From Micromonospora lupini (GTDB taxonomy: Bacteria > Actinomycetota > Actinomycetes > Mycobacteriales > Micromonosporaceae), in assembly GCF_026342015.1 (NCBI RefSeq), contig NZ_JAPENL010000004.1:61292-125291 (forward strand): DNA of 64,000 nucleotides. Direction: 5' to 3'. The notes beneath the pieces are model-generated. The model had not been told where the DNA came from. It saw nothing but the letters and a program-made list of their open reading frames with translations, and did no database searches. The translations under genes were made by a program, and so were the position numbers. This document shows positions 6,773-14,821 of the stretch, piece after piece (positions within the stretch are counted from its first letter, which is position 1; the number at the start of each line of letters is the position of its first letter).

Positions 6773-7836
6773 CCCCCGAGGCGATGACCGGCACCCAGCC
6801 CGGACGGGGTTTCGCGATGGTCCCGGCGTGGCTGGTTTGGAAGCAGCCGACCGCCAACGCGCTGACCGTGTACGTCCACCTCGCCCTGTACGGAACGTTC
6901 AACCCCGGCACGGCCACCTACGAGCAGTGCCGGCCGTCGAAGAGGACCCTCGCCAAGGGTGACCCCAAGAAGGGCTACCCGGGCACCGGGCTCAGCGAAT
7001 CGACCGTAGGTAGGGCGCTGCGCGAGCTGGAAGCCCTGAACGCCATCAAGGGCGAGGAGCAATACGATCCGGCGACCGGTGCCCAGCTGCCGACGGTCTA
7101 TCGGTTGATCTTCGGACAGGTCGTCGAAGAAACCGCAGCCCAGACCCCCGTGTCACCAGTGACACCCCCTCCCCGTGTCACCAGTGACACCCCCTCCCCC
7201 CATGTCACCGGTGACACGCCCCCCCCAATCACCAGTGAGGAGGGGGCCCATGTCACCGGTGACACCCCCCCCGTGTCACCGGTGACACACAACCAAGAAC
7301 CACACACCAAGAACCACTTGACCCAGAGTTCCGATCATCCTGCGGATGATCGGCGCGGCGGCGATGGCGAGCTCCTGGACGAGCCGATCCAGATGTCGCT
7401 CGACGGAGCTATTCCAGCGCCACGCAAAGGAACTCCGAAGAAGACGGCGAAGGCACCAAAGCCGCAGCGCGAGCCCAGCACCCACGATGTTGCGATGGGT
7501 ATCGCCCGGGACTGGATCGCCTACAACGCCAGGCACAACACCCCGATCGCCGGATCCCAGGTCCAGCACCGTCTCGCCAGCCTGGTGAAGCCGTTCCTCG
7601 AGCACTTCTCCGAGCGGGAGATCAAGTTCGCCCTCAACGACCTGCGCTCCGACGGGGTGCCCTCCACCCAGGCCATGCAGCGGGTTCTGAACCGGCGCCG
7701 AGGTGTCCAGCCCCAGCAGCAAAACCGCCGTCCCGCCCAGGCCGCCGGCACGCTGAACGTCAACGACGCCTGGTCCGACGGCGTAACCACCCGCCCGGCG
7801 ATGGCCGGCGCAGCCACGGGAGGTGACCAGTGGTAA
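6769..7836 (+). CDS. Lambda O-like replication initiator with winged-helix N-domain and internal iterons
   Basis: 355 residues. The N-terminal part (about 10-120) reads as a winged-helix initiator domain of the DnaD/O type: an aromatic-rich start (MVPAWLVW), a helix-turn-helix with the LSESTVGRALRELEALNAI segment and a beta wing. Residues about 127-175 are a Thr/Pro linker whose DNA contains six palindromic repeats (7150-7288). The C-terminal domain (about 240-320) is helical with a basic end. It should bind its own iterons and recruit the loader encoded immediately downstream, as lambda O does with P. I chose ATG 6769 because it is coupled by ATGA to the small peptide; an upstream in-frame GTG at 6658 would overlap both peptides. 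Confidence 0.72.
   Translation: MTPEAMTGTQPGRGFAMVPAWLVWKQPTANALTVYVHLALYGTFNPGTATYEQCRPSKRTLAKGDPKKGYPGTGLSESTVGRALRELEALNAIKGEEQYDPATGAQLPTVYRLIFGQVVEETAAQTPVSPVTPPPRVTSDTPSPHVTGDTPPPITSEEGAHVTGDTPPVSPVTHNQEPHTKNHLTQSSDHPADDRRGGDGELLDEPIQMSLDGAIPAPRKGTPKKTAKAPKPQREPSTHDVAMGIARDWIAYNARHNTPIAGSQVQHRLASLVKPFLEHFSEREIKFALNDLRSDGVPSTQAMQRVLNRRRGVQPQQQNRRPAQAAGTLNVNDAWSDGVTTRPAMAGAATGGDQW
7150..7288 (+). repeat. Six origin iterons TGTCACCRGTGACA inside the initiator gene
   Basis: Copies of GTGTCACCAGTGACAC or its A/CCGG variants lie at 7150-7165, 7175-7190, 7202-7217, a shortened one at 7229-7238 (TCACCAGTGA), 7250-7265 and 7273-7288. Start-to-start spacing is 23-27 bases, so each palindrome recurs about every 2.5 helical turns. 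They are separated by C-rich tracts and followed by an A/C-rich stretch. Iterons inside an initiator gene are the lambda-origin arrangement. Confidence 0.82.
7289..7353. other. Candidate unwinding region and hairpin beside the iterons
   Basis: The 40 bases after the last iteron are the least GC-rich in the gene (AACCAAGAACCACACACC and onward). They end in a perfect 10-bp hairpin CCGATCATCC / GGATGATCGG (7331-7340, 7344-7353, 3-base loop). Together with the iterons this is a good candidate replication origin. Confidence 0.5.
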
Positions 7837-8765
7837 CCCAGCCGACCCCTCCGGCTGCCGCAGAAATGATCACTCAGACGGCCCCAGGGGTCGCCAGAGC
7901 GATCAACAGCGGCGCACGTAGGCAGGAGCCGCAGGCGGCCGGCGCGCTCGCTCAGGGGCTTGCTGGGCTGATCCCGCAGCGCCTGCGAGGTCAACTCGTC
8001 CCCGAATTCGAGGAACGCGCCCGGCTCGCCCGAGAGGCCCGCGACGCCGGAGTGCCGGTGCCCCGTTCAGCATCCGACGACGACCTCCCGGTCAGCGACG
8101 TTGTACTGCGGCAACAGGCCGAGGCCCGTGAGCGGGCGCTGCAGGCGTGTTTGCCGTCGGCCCGGATGGCCGCCGAGGTCGGTCTGGCCAGCCTCGATCC
8201 GGACCAGCACCCCGGCGGGCTCGCCGAGTGGCTCGGAGACCCCGATCTCCTGACCCTGGTCCTGGCCGGGCGCACTGGCTCGGGGAAGACCCAGGCCGCG
8301 TACGCCACCGCCGCGGAGGCCGCCCGCAACGGCGCGATGATGCGCAACCGCCGAGGTCAGGTCATTCGCAAGCAGTTGCTCGTGCGGGCCTGGACCCTCA
8401 ACGGCTACCTCCAGGCGCTGCGACCCAATGGCAGCAAGGAGCCGGTGTGGGAGATCCGCGACCGGGCGTACAACGCGGAACTGCTCATCCTCGACGACAT
8501 CGGCCAGGCCATGGACGAGGAAGCCAGCCGGTTCTTCCAGGAGACCATCCACGAGCTGCTGTCGTACCGGCTCAACCAGGGCTATCGGACGATCTTCACC
8601 ACCAACCTGCGGTCCCGGGACGCCTACAACGACCGTGGCGAAAAGATCCAGGTCGGCCTGGCAACCCGAGTCGGACACACCCTGTGGTCGCGGCTCAACG
8701 AGCGTTCGACGGTGCTCACGTTCACCGGTCCAGATCGGCGCATGGTCACGGAGTTGGACTGGTGA
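7830..8765 (+). CDS. DnaC-type replicative helicase loader ATPase
   Basis: 311 residues, GTG start overlapping the initiator stop. Walker A is AGRTGSGKT (146-154) and Walker B is LLILDD (218-223), followed by sensor-like TTNL near 259-262, the pattern of DnaC/DnaI/IstB AAA+ loaders. The N-terminal 110 residues are helical and probably contact the helicase or initiator. Its position directly after an O-like initiator makes a lambda P-like role likely: delivery of host DnaB to the origin. IstB transposition helper is unlikely because no transposase is adjacent. Confidence 0.85.
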   Translation: MVTQPTPPAAAEMITQTAPGVARAINSGARRQEPQAAGALAQGLAGLIPQRLRGQLVPEFEERARLAREARDAGVPVPRSASDDDLPVSDVVLRQQAEARERALQACLPSARMAAEVGLASLDPDQHPGGLAEWLGDPDLLTLVLAGRTGSGKTQAAYATAAEAARNGAMMRNRRGQVIRKQLLVRAWTLNGYLQALRPNGSKEPVWEIRDRAYNAELLILDDIGQAMDEEASRFFQETIHELLSYRLNQGYRTIFTTNLRSRDAYNDRGEKIQVGLATRVGHTLWSRLNERSTVLTFTGPDRRMVTELDW

Positions 8766-8995
8766 CCCCGGACGACAGCCGGCGATTCTGGGCGCAGATC
8801 ACCGAGGACACCCGACGCACCGCCCTGTGCCACCCGAGCGACGCCGACTGGATCCGGGCGCTGCTCGCCCAACACGGCATGAGCGAGCAGATCCTCGTCG
8901 AGCCAACCGCCGCCGTCGACCCCGGCAAAGTCCTGCTCTTCGACCACAACGCGGCCGCAGCCTACGAGCGGCAGGCCGCCCTCATCGAGACGTAA
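8762..8995 (+). CDS. Small hypothetical protein in the replication operon
   Basis: 77 residues, GTG start overlapping the loader stop (GTGA). Helical, acidic, with a single cysteine and no recognised motif. Tight coupling suggests a role linked to replication, but nothing in the sequence shows what it does. Confidence 0.55.
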   Translation: MTPDDSRRFWAQITEDTRRTALCHPSDADWIRALLAQHGMSEQILVEPTAAVDPGKVLLFDHNAAAAYERQAALIET

Positions 8996-9033
8996 CCAGC
9001 CGCCGGCGCGTACAACGACGTCGACCGCGCACC

Positions 9034-9050
9034 CCGGGTGAGCGACCCGG
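9034..9050 (+). promoter_or_regulatory. Intra-operon GAGCG hairpin before DUF4326 gene
   Basis: CCGGGTGAGCGACCCGG: the exact 15-base core with an additional C-G closing pair, 20 bases before ATG 9071 and just upstream of GGGGAGG. No -10 box lies upstream, so here the element is probably read as part of a longer transcript. Confidence 0.7.
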
Positions 9051-9070
9051 ACAAGGGGAGGAACACCACC

Positions 9071-9445
9071 ATGCTGCACACCCAGATCCCGCAACGCATC
9101 CAGCGGAAGCGGATAAGGGGCTGGAAGAAGCCGTCCGGCACCGTCGACATCACCCGGCCGGGACCGCTCGGCAACCCGTTCACGCTTCAGGCGATCCTCG
9201 CCGCAGGCCTCGCGGACACCAGACCGGCCGCCCAGCAGATGGCCGTCGACGCGTTCGCCGAATGGGTGCCCGGCGGCCAGGAGCCCGACCGCCTGCCGCT
9301 CGTCGACGGGCAGGCGAAATGGAAGCGGCTCCGCGCCGCGTTGCCACGCATCGTCGGGCACAACATCATGTGCTTCTGCGGTGTCGACCAGCCCTGCCAC
9401 GGCGACGTCCTCCTGCCCCACGCCCGGGGCCTGGTGCTCCTGTGA
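9071..9445 (+). CDS. DUF4326 protein
   Basis: 124 residues from ATG 9071, which has GGGGAGG nine bases upstream. The pattern VDITRPGPLGNPF (about 27-39), a central helical part and the C-terminal CFCGVDQPCHGDVLL (about 101-115) are the hallmarks of DUF4326, a small family common in phages. The conserved Cys and His residues could bind metal. Biochemical role not established. It is followed directly by the HNH gene with a GTGA overlap. Confidence 0.8.
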   Translation: MLHTQIPQRIQRKRIRGWKKPSGTVDITRPGPLGNPFTLQAILAAGLADTRPAAQQMAVDAFAEWVPGGQEPDRLPLVDGQAKWKRLRAALPRIVGHNIMCFCGVDQPCHGDVLLPHARGLVLL

Positions 9446-9981
9446 GCCTCATCGGAACCCCGTCCTGGGCAGGCTGCCGCCGCTGCGGCGGTCTGCTCCC
9501 TGACGAGGTCGACAGCGACCTGGTCTGCCGGTGCGGATCCGGCGACCGACTCGGCGCCGATGCGTGGGAGTGGATCCAGCAGCAGCTGCTCGTTCGCTCC
9601 GGCGGAAACTGCGAGGCCCGCACGCCCTGGTGCCTCGCCGAGCACGGCACTGGATCGCTGGTCCGCCTGTCCCGGGAGCGCGTGTCCATCCACCACCGGC
9701 GGCCGCGCGGCATGGGCGGCACCCGCCGCGCCGACGCCCATGCCCTGCACAACCTGATGCTGCTCTGCGGGACCGGCGTCACCGGCTGCCACGGCTGGAC
9801 CGAGTCCGAACGCACTGCGGCCAGACAGCGAGGGCTCCTCGTGCACCAGGACGTCGACCCCGCCGTCGCGCCGGTGGTACTGGCGTCCGGGCGGGTGGTG
9901 CTCCTCGACCGGCACGGGCCGTGGACTCTCGACCCGAACGGCGTACCGACCTACGTCGACGCGATTCCTGGGCTCCGGTGA
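9442..9981 (+). CDS. HNH endonuclease with zinc ribbon
   Basis: 179 residues, GTG start overlapping the DUF4326 stop. Cysteines in GCRRCGG (12-15) and CRCG (29-31) form an N-terminal zinc ribbon. The HNH core is His84-His85 (SIHHRRPRGMGG), His103-Asn104 (LHNLMLLCG) and His117 (GCHGWTES). Such HNH nucleases in phages act in homing or in packaging with the terminase; a small-terminase-like gene lies at 25716. It could equally be a free-standing homing nuclease. Confidence 0.82.
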   Translation: MSLIGTPSWAGCRRCGGLLPDEVDSDLVCRCGSGDRLGADAWEWIQQQLLVRSGGNCEARTPWCLAEHGTGSLVRLSRERVSIHHRRPRGMGGTRRADAHALHNLMLLCGTGVTGCHGWTESERTAARQRGLLVHQDVDPAVAPVVLASGRVVLLDRHGPWTLDPNGVPTYVDAIPGLR

Positions 9982-9985
9982 CCCG

Positions 9986-10026
9986 GCTGTCATGACAGCA
10001 GGCTGGCCAACATGCCGTCATGACAG
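9986..10026. repeat. Pair of GTCATGAC palindromes upstream of the par genes
   Basis: GCTGTCATGACAGC at 9986-9999 and CCGTCATGACAG at 10015-10026, centres 28 bases apart. Related pairs occur at 12251-12310, 21659-21690 and 57709-57746, all outside recognised genes. Candidate binding sites of the small ParA partner or another dimeric regulator. Confidence 0.5.
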
Positions 10027-10057
10027 CCGGCAGAACCCCTGGAGAACCATCCGGGCC

Positions 10058-10372
10058 ATGCGGTACGAAGAGAGCATGCAGGTGGTGAATCGAGGGAAGT
10101 GCTCCGACTGCAAGAGGCCCGTGATTTGGGGCCGCCTACAGAACGGCCGCAGCCGCACCTTCCAGCCCGACCTGGTCAAGGCATCCGAGGTGCCGGCGGA
10201 GAAGGAGCGCTTCGCGGTACGCAGAGGCGAGCCGTACGTCATCGACCTGGAGGGCATCCGCCACAGCCCCGACATGCTTGTCCTGGTGCCGCACTACTGC
10301 GCCGAGTACCGGGAGAGGCGCCAGAACCGCAACGTCGACTCCCTGGCAGACCTCCTCCCGTCCGACGACTGA
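10058..10372 (+). CDS. Hypothetical protein with Cys-x2-Cys motif
   Basis: 104 residues from ATG 10058; an alternative ATG at 10076 is preceded by GAAGAGAG and would give 98 residues. CSDCKRPVIWG near the N-terminus suggests half of a zinc site, and a later HYC may complete it. The rest is beta-rich and basic. The palindrome pair at 9986-10026 lies directly upstream and may regulate it. Function unknown. Confidence 0.5.
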   Translation: MRYEESMQVVNRGKCSDCKRPVIWGRLQNGRSRTFQPDLVKASEVPAEKERFAVRRGEPYVIDLEGIRHSPDMLVLVPHYCAEYRERRQNRNVDSLADLLPSDD

Positions 10373-10378
10373 ACGGCC

Positions 10379-10423
10379 GACGAGGGGCCGCATCCCCGAG
10401 ATGTGGGGTTGCGGCCCCTCGTC
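10379..10423. terminator. Bidirectional terminator between convergent genes
   Basis: GACGAGGGGCCGCA / TGCGGCCCCTCGTC, a perfect 14-bp stem whose 17-base loop holds a second CCCC/GGGG pairing. It separates the plus-strand gene ending at 10372 from the minus-strand par operon ending at 10432. Confidence 0.75.
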
Positions 10424-10431
10424 GCCGTATC

Positions 10432-10950
10432 TCAGCGGTCGCGCAACTGCTCAAGCGCCGGCGCCAGCACCTCGCCGAGACTCACCCGATCCTCGTTGGC
10501 CCGGTCGATCAGGGCCAGCCACAGGTCCGGGTCGGCGTTGAAGGCGCTGACCAGCGCCGACACGACGCTGGACATGTCCCGACCCCGCATGAACGTGCCG
10601 CTGCGAAGGTCCCAGTGCTGCTGCGGGTCCATCTTGACCTGCAGCGGCTTCTTCGACGTCAGGAATCCAGCCGGAGCCGGGGGCACGACAACCGACTGAG
10701 TCCGGGCCGCAGGTGCCCGCCGGCGAGCGACCGGCCGACCGTCGGGCACGGCCACCTGCACCGCCGGGGCCGCCTCGATCTCCTTCGACGGCGCGGCCGG
10801 GACCGGGGCTTCGGGCTCCGGCTCGGTGACCCGCTCCGCCGGCGGAGCGGCAGCCTGAACCGGGGGCTTGCCCTGCGCCTCGTCGACCATGTCTTCGAAG
10901 ATCCCCCGCGCGGGTGGGGGGGTAAGGGTAGGCCGCTGTGCCTTCACCAT
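10432..10950 (-). CDS. ParB-like small partition partner
   Basis: 172 residues. A long Pro/Ala/Glu-rich disordered N-terminus (to about 105) precedes a basic segment SKKPLQVKMDPQQHWDLRSG (about 114-133) and a C-terminal helical part, the shape of RHH-type centromere-binding partners of ParA. Its ATG overlaps the parA stop, so the two are translationally coupled. The nearby GTCATGAC palindromes are candidate binding sites. No classical ParB domain is present, so the call is by context and shape. Confidence 0.55.
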   Translation of the reverse strand: MVKAQRPTLTPPPARGIFEDMVDEAQGKPPVQAAAPPAERVTEPEPEAPVPAAPSKEIEAAPAVQVAVPDGRPVARRRAPAARTQSVVVPPAPAGFLTSKKPLQVKMDPQQHWDLRSGTFMRGRDMSSVVSALVSAFNADPDLWLALIDRANEDRVSLGEVLAPALEQLRDR

Positions 10951-11783
10951 CAGCTCTCACCCCGCGCGATCAGCTGGTCGGCGATGCCCAGGAAGTCCCG
11001 GGCCGCCCGTCCTGACGGCTCGTACACCGTGATGGGCTGGTGCGCGGCGGTTGCTTCCCGCATCCGCACCGAGTCGACGACCGAGCCGACGACCGCGTCC
11101 GGATAGTCCCGCTTGAAGCCCTCCAGCAGCGCCTTGTCGAAACCGGAGTTGCCCTTGACCCTGCCGACGATGATGGCCGCGATCGTCAGGTCCGGGTTGA
11201 TCCGGGCCCGGACCTTCTTGACCATCTTGAGCAGCTCCTCCATCCCAACGACGTCCAGCTCGGACGCCTGCACGGGGATGATGAGCTCGTCAGCGGCGCC
11301 GGTCGCGCCGATCGCCAGCACGTCCAGGGTGTGCGGACAGTCGACGATCTCGACGTCGATCGGGGCCTCACTTGCCGCCAGGGCGGCGCGGAGCACCAGC
11401 TCACTTCCGGCGTCACGTTCCTTCTCCACCGCGCGCAGACTGGTCCAGCTGGGCACGATGTAGAGGTTCGGCACGGTCGTGCGGGAGGTGGCCTGGTCCA
11501 GGTTGCGCTCGTCGGCGTACACGTCCAGCAGACCGCGCCCTATCTGGTCCCGGTCGGTGGGGGGCAGCCAGTGCGTCGCGGAGCCCTCCTGCGGGTCGGT
11601 GTCGATGACCCGCACGCGTAGCCCTCGGGCGGCCAGCGCCGCGCCCAGGTTGATGGACGTGGTGGTCTTCGTCGAGCCGCCCTTTTGGTTGATCACCGAG
11701 TAGACCCGTCGGCGGCGTGCCGGCGTGGGCTCCGAGTCGGCGTGCCGCGGCGCGGGCACGGCAGATGTGTGTGTGTCGGTCAT
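10950..11783 (-). CDS. parA: ParA-type partition ATPase
   Basis: 277 residues from ATG 11783, which has GAGAGGAC about ten bases upstream. The deviant Walker A is KGGSTKTTT (34-42) after VINQ, Walker A' DTDPQ lies at 61-65, and the switch segment VDCPHTLD follows in the middle of the protein. These features define the ParA/MinD superfamily, and the size fits a plasmid ParA. It should pair with the coupled downstream protein to segregate the element, which explains the lack of an integrase here. The same frame stays open upstream to 12344, but that part has no family features and crosses the palindromes. Confidence 0.9.
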   Translation of the reverse strand: MTDTHTSAVPAPRHADSEPTPARRRRVYSVINQKGGSTKTTTSINLGAALAARGLRVRVIDTDPQEGSATHWLPPTDRDQIGRGLLDVYADERNLDQATSRTTVPNLYIVPSWTSLRAVEKERDAGSELVLRAALAASEAPIDVEIVDCPHTLDVLAIGATGAADELIIPVQASELDVVGMEELLKMVKKVRARINPDLTIAAIIVGRVKGNSGFDKALLEGFKRDYPDAVVGSVVDSVRMREATAAHQPITVYEPSGRAARDFLGIADQLIARGES

Positions 11784-12250
11784 CCAGTCAGTCCTCTCTG
11801 CATGCTGTTCGAGCGCACACTCTGCCGTGCCTGCGGGCGGAAGGGAATTAGGCGCGCAAGGAGTCGCGCAGTCTTGTGAGTCAGGTGCGTCACCAGCACG
11901 CAGGGCGTCGAGGTAGTTCGCCAGGTGTCGAGTAGGCGGACCGACCTCTCGGTCGGAGGTGCGGACGGCGACTGCGCCGCTCGGCTGGGCGTCTCGGCGA
12001 GCAGGCGGCGCGATGGTGGGAAGCCACTCTGTCTGCGCGGTAAGCCACTCCTCCAGCGGGAACTTTTTCTCGCTGACAGTCGCGCTCGGTGACGAGCCAT
12101 CTGTTGCGCCGACTGGCACATGGGCCGGGCGTCCGGGTGACGGTACAACCGCACGTCCGGCTGCACGAATCGGCGAACTTGCTGCTGGAAGGTCGGTCGT
12201 CTGCGCTTGCGTCGGTCTGGTTGTTCGGTGAAGTCGCCGGATCACCTTCC
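11784..12250. other. Upstream region of parA, no gene recognised
   Basis: About 470 bases. The parA frame stays open without a convincing start, and short frames on both strands lack ribosome sites. Local composition is less GC-rich than neighbouring genes (for example AACTTTTTCTCG near 12060). It could encode an N-terminal ParA extension or hold centromere and promoter sequences. Confidence 0.35.
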
Positions 12251-12310
12251 GCCATGCCGTCATGATGGCCGACCACACGCCATGACGTTCTGTCGTCATG
12301 ACGGCATGAC
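12251..12310. repeat. Cluster of CATGACG/CGTCATGACG palindromes between parA and the XRE gene
   Basis: GCCATGCCGTCATGATGGC at 12251-12269, a half-site CATGACG at 12281-12287 and GTCGTCATGACGGCATGAC at 12292-12310 with the perfect core CGTCATGACG at 12294-12303. Same family as the pairs at 9986, 21659 and 57709. A centromere (parS-like) or operator role is inferred. Confidence 0.55.
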
Positions 12311-12337
12311 GCGCGACCCGCCGCGTCTGCGGTTTCC

Positions 12338-12367
12338 TTGCCACAAGTGCATAACTACGAATAGCGT
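12338..12367 (+). promoter_or_regulatory. Promoter of the XRE-DUF5753 gene with AGTGCATA motif
   Basis: TTGCCA (12338-12343), 18-base spacer, TAGCGT (12362-12367). The spacer contains AGTGCATA (12346-12353), a sequence also found in the inverted repeat at 14836-14888 and in the promoter at 59219. This suggests a shared operator. Confidence 0.45.
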
Positions 12368-12395
12368 TCAGGGTGACGCGAAGGAGAGGACCACC

Positions 12396-13253
12396 TTGGA
12401 AGGGCAGGAACCGCTGCGACCCCGGGAAGCCCTGGGTAAGGAGCTCAAGGCGCTGCGCCTACAGGCGGGGCTCACCGGGACTGAGTTGGCCGCGCTCATC
12501 GGCATCACCCAGGTGAGGGTGTCCCGAGTGGAGACCGCCCGATTCCGGCCGGACCCGGGCGAGGTGGAGCGCTGGCTCGCCGCGACGGACGCCGACAATG
12601 AGACGCGCCGCCGCATTCGCCAGTTGACGACGTCGGCGGTGACCGAGGTGACGTCGTACCGGGCGATCTTCCGAGGGTCGCTGTTGAACGCCCAGCAGGC
12701 CCTGTTGCGGCAGGACGCCAAGGCTCAGCGGATCCGGCACTTCCAGCCGTTCATGGTCCCCGGCATGTTCCACACCGCGGCTTACGCCCGGGCCGCGCTC
12801 CTCGCCGTCCGGACCGTCGAGGAAGGCGTCGACGAGGCAGTCGAGGCCCGCCTTGAGCGCGGGCGCCGACTCCGATCGGCCGGCGCTCCGGAGTACCACG
12901 CCATCGTCACCGAGGCGGCATTGCGCTGGCAGCCCCTCAACTTCCGGTCCGCGGACCGGAACGAAGTGTGGCGGCAGATGCTCGCAGGCGCCGAGCCACC
13001 GAACATCACCGTGCAGGTCATCCCGACCGACACGCCGATGCGGCAAGCCCCGATGTGCGCCTTCATGATCACCCAATTCCGCACGGAGACGCAGGAGCCG
13101 ACCCTCGTGCAGGTCGAGCTTCCCGCCGTCGAGATGTCGTTCAGCGGCAGCGACGATGTCGCCGCCTACGAGACGGTGTGGCAGCGCATGGCCGACGCCG
13201 CCCTCAGCCCGCAGGAATCCGCCGAACTCATCGCCGGACTCCTGCGCCAGTAA
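12396..13253 (+). CDS. XRE-family regulator with DUF5753 domain
   Basis: 285 residues from TTG 12396, with AAGGAGAGG ten bases upstream; upstream in-frame starts lack one. The N-terminal HTH (about 10-65: GKELKALRLQAGLTGTELAA, ITQVRVSRVE) is followed by the DUF5753 effector domain, recognisable by its pattern of aromatic and Asp residues (FQPFMVPGMFHTAAYARA and onward). These proteins are abundant in actinomycetes and are usually paired with a DUF397 protein, as here. The AGTGCATA motif in its promoter may be an autoregulatory site. Confidence 0.88.
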   Translation: MEGQEPLRPREALGKELKALRLQAGLTGTELAALIGITQVRVSRVETARFRPDPGEVERWLAATDADNETRRRIRQLTTSAVTEVTSYRAIFRGSLLNAQQALLRQDAKAQRIRHFQPFMVPGMFHTAAYARAALLAVRTVEEGVDEAVEARLERGRRLRSAGAPEYHAIVTEAALRWQPLNFRSADRNEVWRQMLAGAEPPNITVQVIPTDTPMRQAPMCAFMITQFRTETQEPTLVQVELPAVEMSFSGSDDVAAYETVWQRMADAALSPQESAELIAGLLRQ

Positions 13254-13282
13254 CCCCCCACTCACATCGAAGGGAGACCACC

Positions 13283-13546
13283 GTGTCTCAGGACGACTGG
13301 CAGGACCAGGCAGGCTTCGGCGAGTTCCGCATCCCGAGCGGCCGCATCTGGGATGGCACGGCCACCCCGCTCGCCCCCGGCGGCGACAGCACCAACGACC
13401 AGGGATGCCTGGCCATCGCCAAGCACCCCGACGGCCGCGTCATGCTGGCCGACACCAAGCTGCCGCTCGACCAGCAGCAGCCGATCATCCTGCTCTCCGG
13501 CGAGTGGGCCGATCACGTCGAGGGCATCACGTCCGGACGGATCTGA
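13283..13546 (+). CDS. DUF397-like protein paired with XRE-DUF5753
   Basis: 87 residues from GTG 13283 with AAGGGAGA eleven bases upstream. The segment CLAIAKHPDGRVMLADTKLP, followed by ILLSGEWADHVEGITSGRI, fits the DUF397 pattern (hydrophobic strand, a D-[ST]-K motif, then a W-x-x-[FH] helix). DUF397 proteins are small partners of XRE-DUF5753 regulators and may act as antagonists or toxins in such pairs; the exact role is unsettled. Its position 29 bases after the regulator supports the pairing. Confidence 0.75.
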   Translation: MSQDDWQDQAGFGEFRIPSGRIWDGTATPLAPGGDSTNDQGCLAIAKHPDGRVMLADTKLPLDQQQPIILLSGEWADHVEGITSGRI

Positions 13547-13571
13547 CCGCCAGCCGACGGAGGAGGCGCAC

Positions 13572-14813
13572 GTGGCCATGACGACCGAGCCGAACCGGGC
13601 CGGCCTCGCCCAGCCCGGCCGCCGGCGGGGCCTGCGAGCCCTGGTCGCCGCCCAAGGCGTCTCCTCCGCCGGCGACGGCGTGTTCCTCGCGGCGGCGCCG
13701 CTCGCCGCCGCGGCGATCACCCGCGACCCCGCCGCGGTTGCCGCCGTCACCGCCGCCGAGTACGCGCCCTGGGTCGTCATCGCGCCGCTCGCCGGCGTCT
13801 ACGTCGACCGGTGGCCCAAACGGACGACGATGATCGTGGCTGACCTGGTCCGTGCTGCCGCCGTGGCCGTGCTGGCCGGACTCGTCGCCCTCGGCTCCGT
13901 CAGCGTCGCGGCGATCGCGGTCTGCGCCTTCATCATGGTCGCCGGGGTCGCATTCCACTCCGCTGCGGCGGAGGCCGTCGTCGCGGACCTGGCCACCGAG
14001 CCGGACGAGCTGCACCGCACCAACGGCCACCTGCAGTCCTCGTACAACGCCGGCCGGCAGCTGCTCGGCCCACCGGCCGGCAGCCTGGCCTTCTCCACCG
14101 CGCCGTGGCTCCCGTTCGCCGGCGACGCCGTCTCGTTCGCCGCGTCCGCGGTCCTGCTGCGCGCCGTGCCGAGCGAGGCGGCCACCCGCCAGCCTCAGGG
14201 CCCGCATCAGTCGGTGTGGTCCGCGCTGCGGGCGGGGGCCGCGTACCTCGCCGGGCACGCCCAACTGCGCGCCCTGGCCATCCTCACCGCCGTGGCGAAC
14301 CTCAGCGCCAACATGGTGATGGGCATCCTGGTGCTGTTCGCCACCGACCGCGCCGGCCTGGGGATCAGCACCGCCGGGTACGGCCTCCTGCTCGTCGCCC
14401 TGGCCGTTGGTGGCATCGCCGGCGGGGCCGTCGTCTCCCGGATCATCCGCCGGTGGGGCCCACGGACCACGATGGTCGCCGGCCTCGCCGCGCAGGGCCT
14501 CTCATGGCTCGTCCTGGCGGCCACATCGAGCCCTGTCGCCGCCGGTGCCGCGCTGGCCGTGGCGTTCGCCGGGGTCTCCGTGGTGTCCGTGTGCGTCGTC
14601 AGCGCTCGCCAGACCCACACTCCACCGGAGCTGCTGGGTCGAGTCATCTCCGCGTTCCGCGTGGTCGGTAACGGCACCTCCCCGATCGGCGCGCTCCTGG
14701 GTGGACTGATCGCCGCCGAGTGGGGACTGCGCGCGCCGCTGGTCGCCGCAGCCGTCGTGGCCGTGGCGGCCCTGACCTGCGTGTGGACCCTGCGTTCTTT
14801 GCGCCAACGCTAA
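13572..14813 (+). CDS. MFS transporter
   Basis: 413 residues, GTG start with GGAGGAGG five bases upstream. About twelve hydrophobic segments are separated by short loops, and the sequence between the second and third, VYVDRWPKRTTMIVADLVRA, is the MFS motif A equivalent. The closest recognisable group is the MFS family of enterobactin/macrolide exporters. It follows the regulator pair in the same direction and may be cargo controlled by them. Substrate unknown. Confidence 0.85.
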   Translation: MAMTTEPNRAGLAQPGRRRGLRALVAAQGVSSAGDGVFLAAAPLAAAAITRDPAAVAAVTAAEYAPWVVIAPLAGVYVDRWPKRTTMIVADLVRAAAVAVLAGLVALGSVSVAAIAVCAFIMVAGVAFHSAAAEAVVADLATEPDELHRTNGHLQSSYNAGRQLLGPPAGSLAFSTAPWLPFAGDAVSFAASAVLLRAVPSEAATRQPQGPHQSVWSALRAGAAYLAGHAQLRALAILTAVANLSANMVMGILVLFATDRAGLGISTAGYGLLLVALAVGGIAGGAVVSRIIRRWGPRTTMVAGLAAQGLSWLVLAATSSPVAAGAALAVAFAGVSVVSVCVVSARQTHTPPELLGRVISAFRVVGNGTSPIGALLGGLIAAEWGLRAPLVAAAVVAVAALTCVWTLRSLRQR

Positions 14814-14821
14814 ACACGCCC

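Noticed and set aside
7150..7288. CRISPR array
   Set aside because: Repeats are short palindromes with 9-11-base C-rich gaps inside a coding gene; there are no spacers of CRISPR length and no cas genes.
7830..8765. IstB-type transposition helper
   Set aside because: No transposase or terminal repeats are near; the adjacent O-like initiator supports a helicase loader.
11784..12344. N-terminal extension of ParA by about 187 residues
   Set aside because: The frame is open but has no family features, and ATG 11783 has a ribosome site and gives a normal ParA length. Kept only as a possibility.
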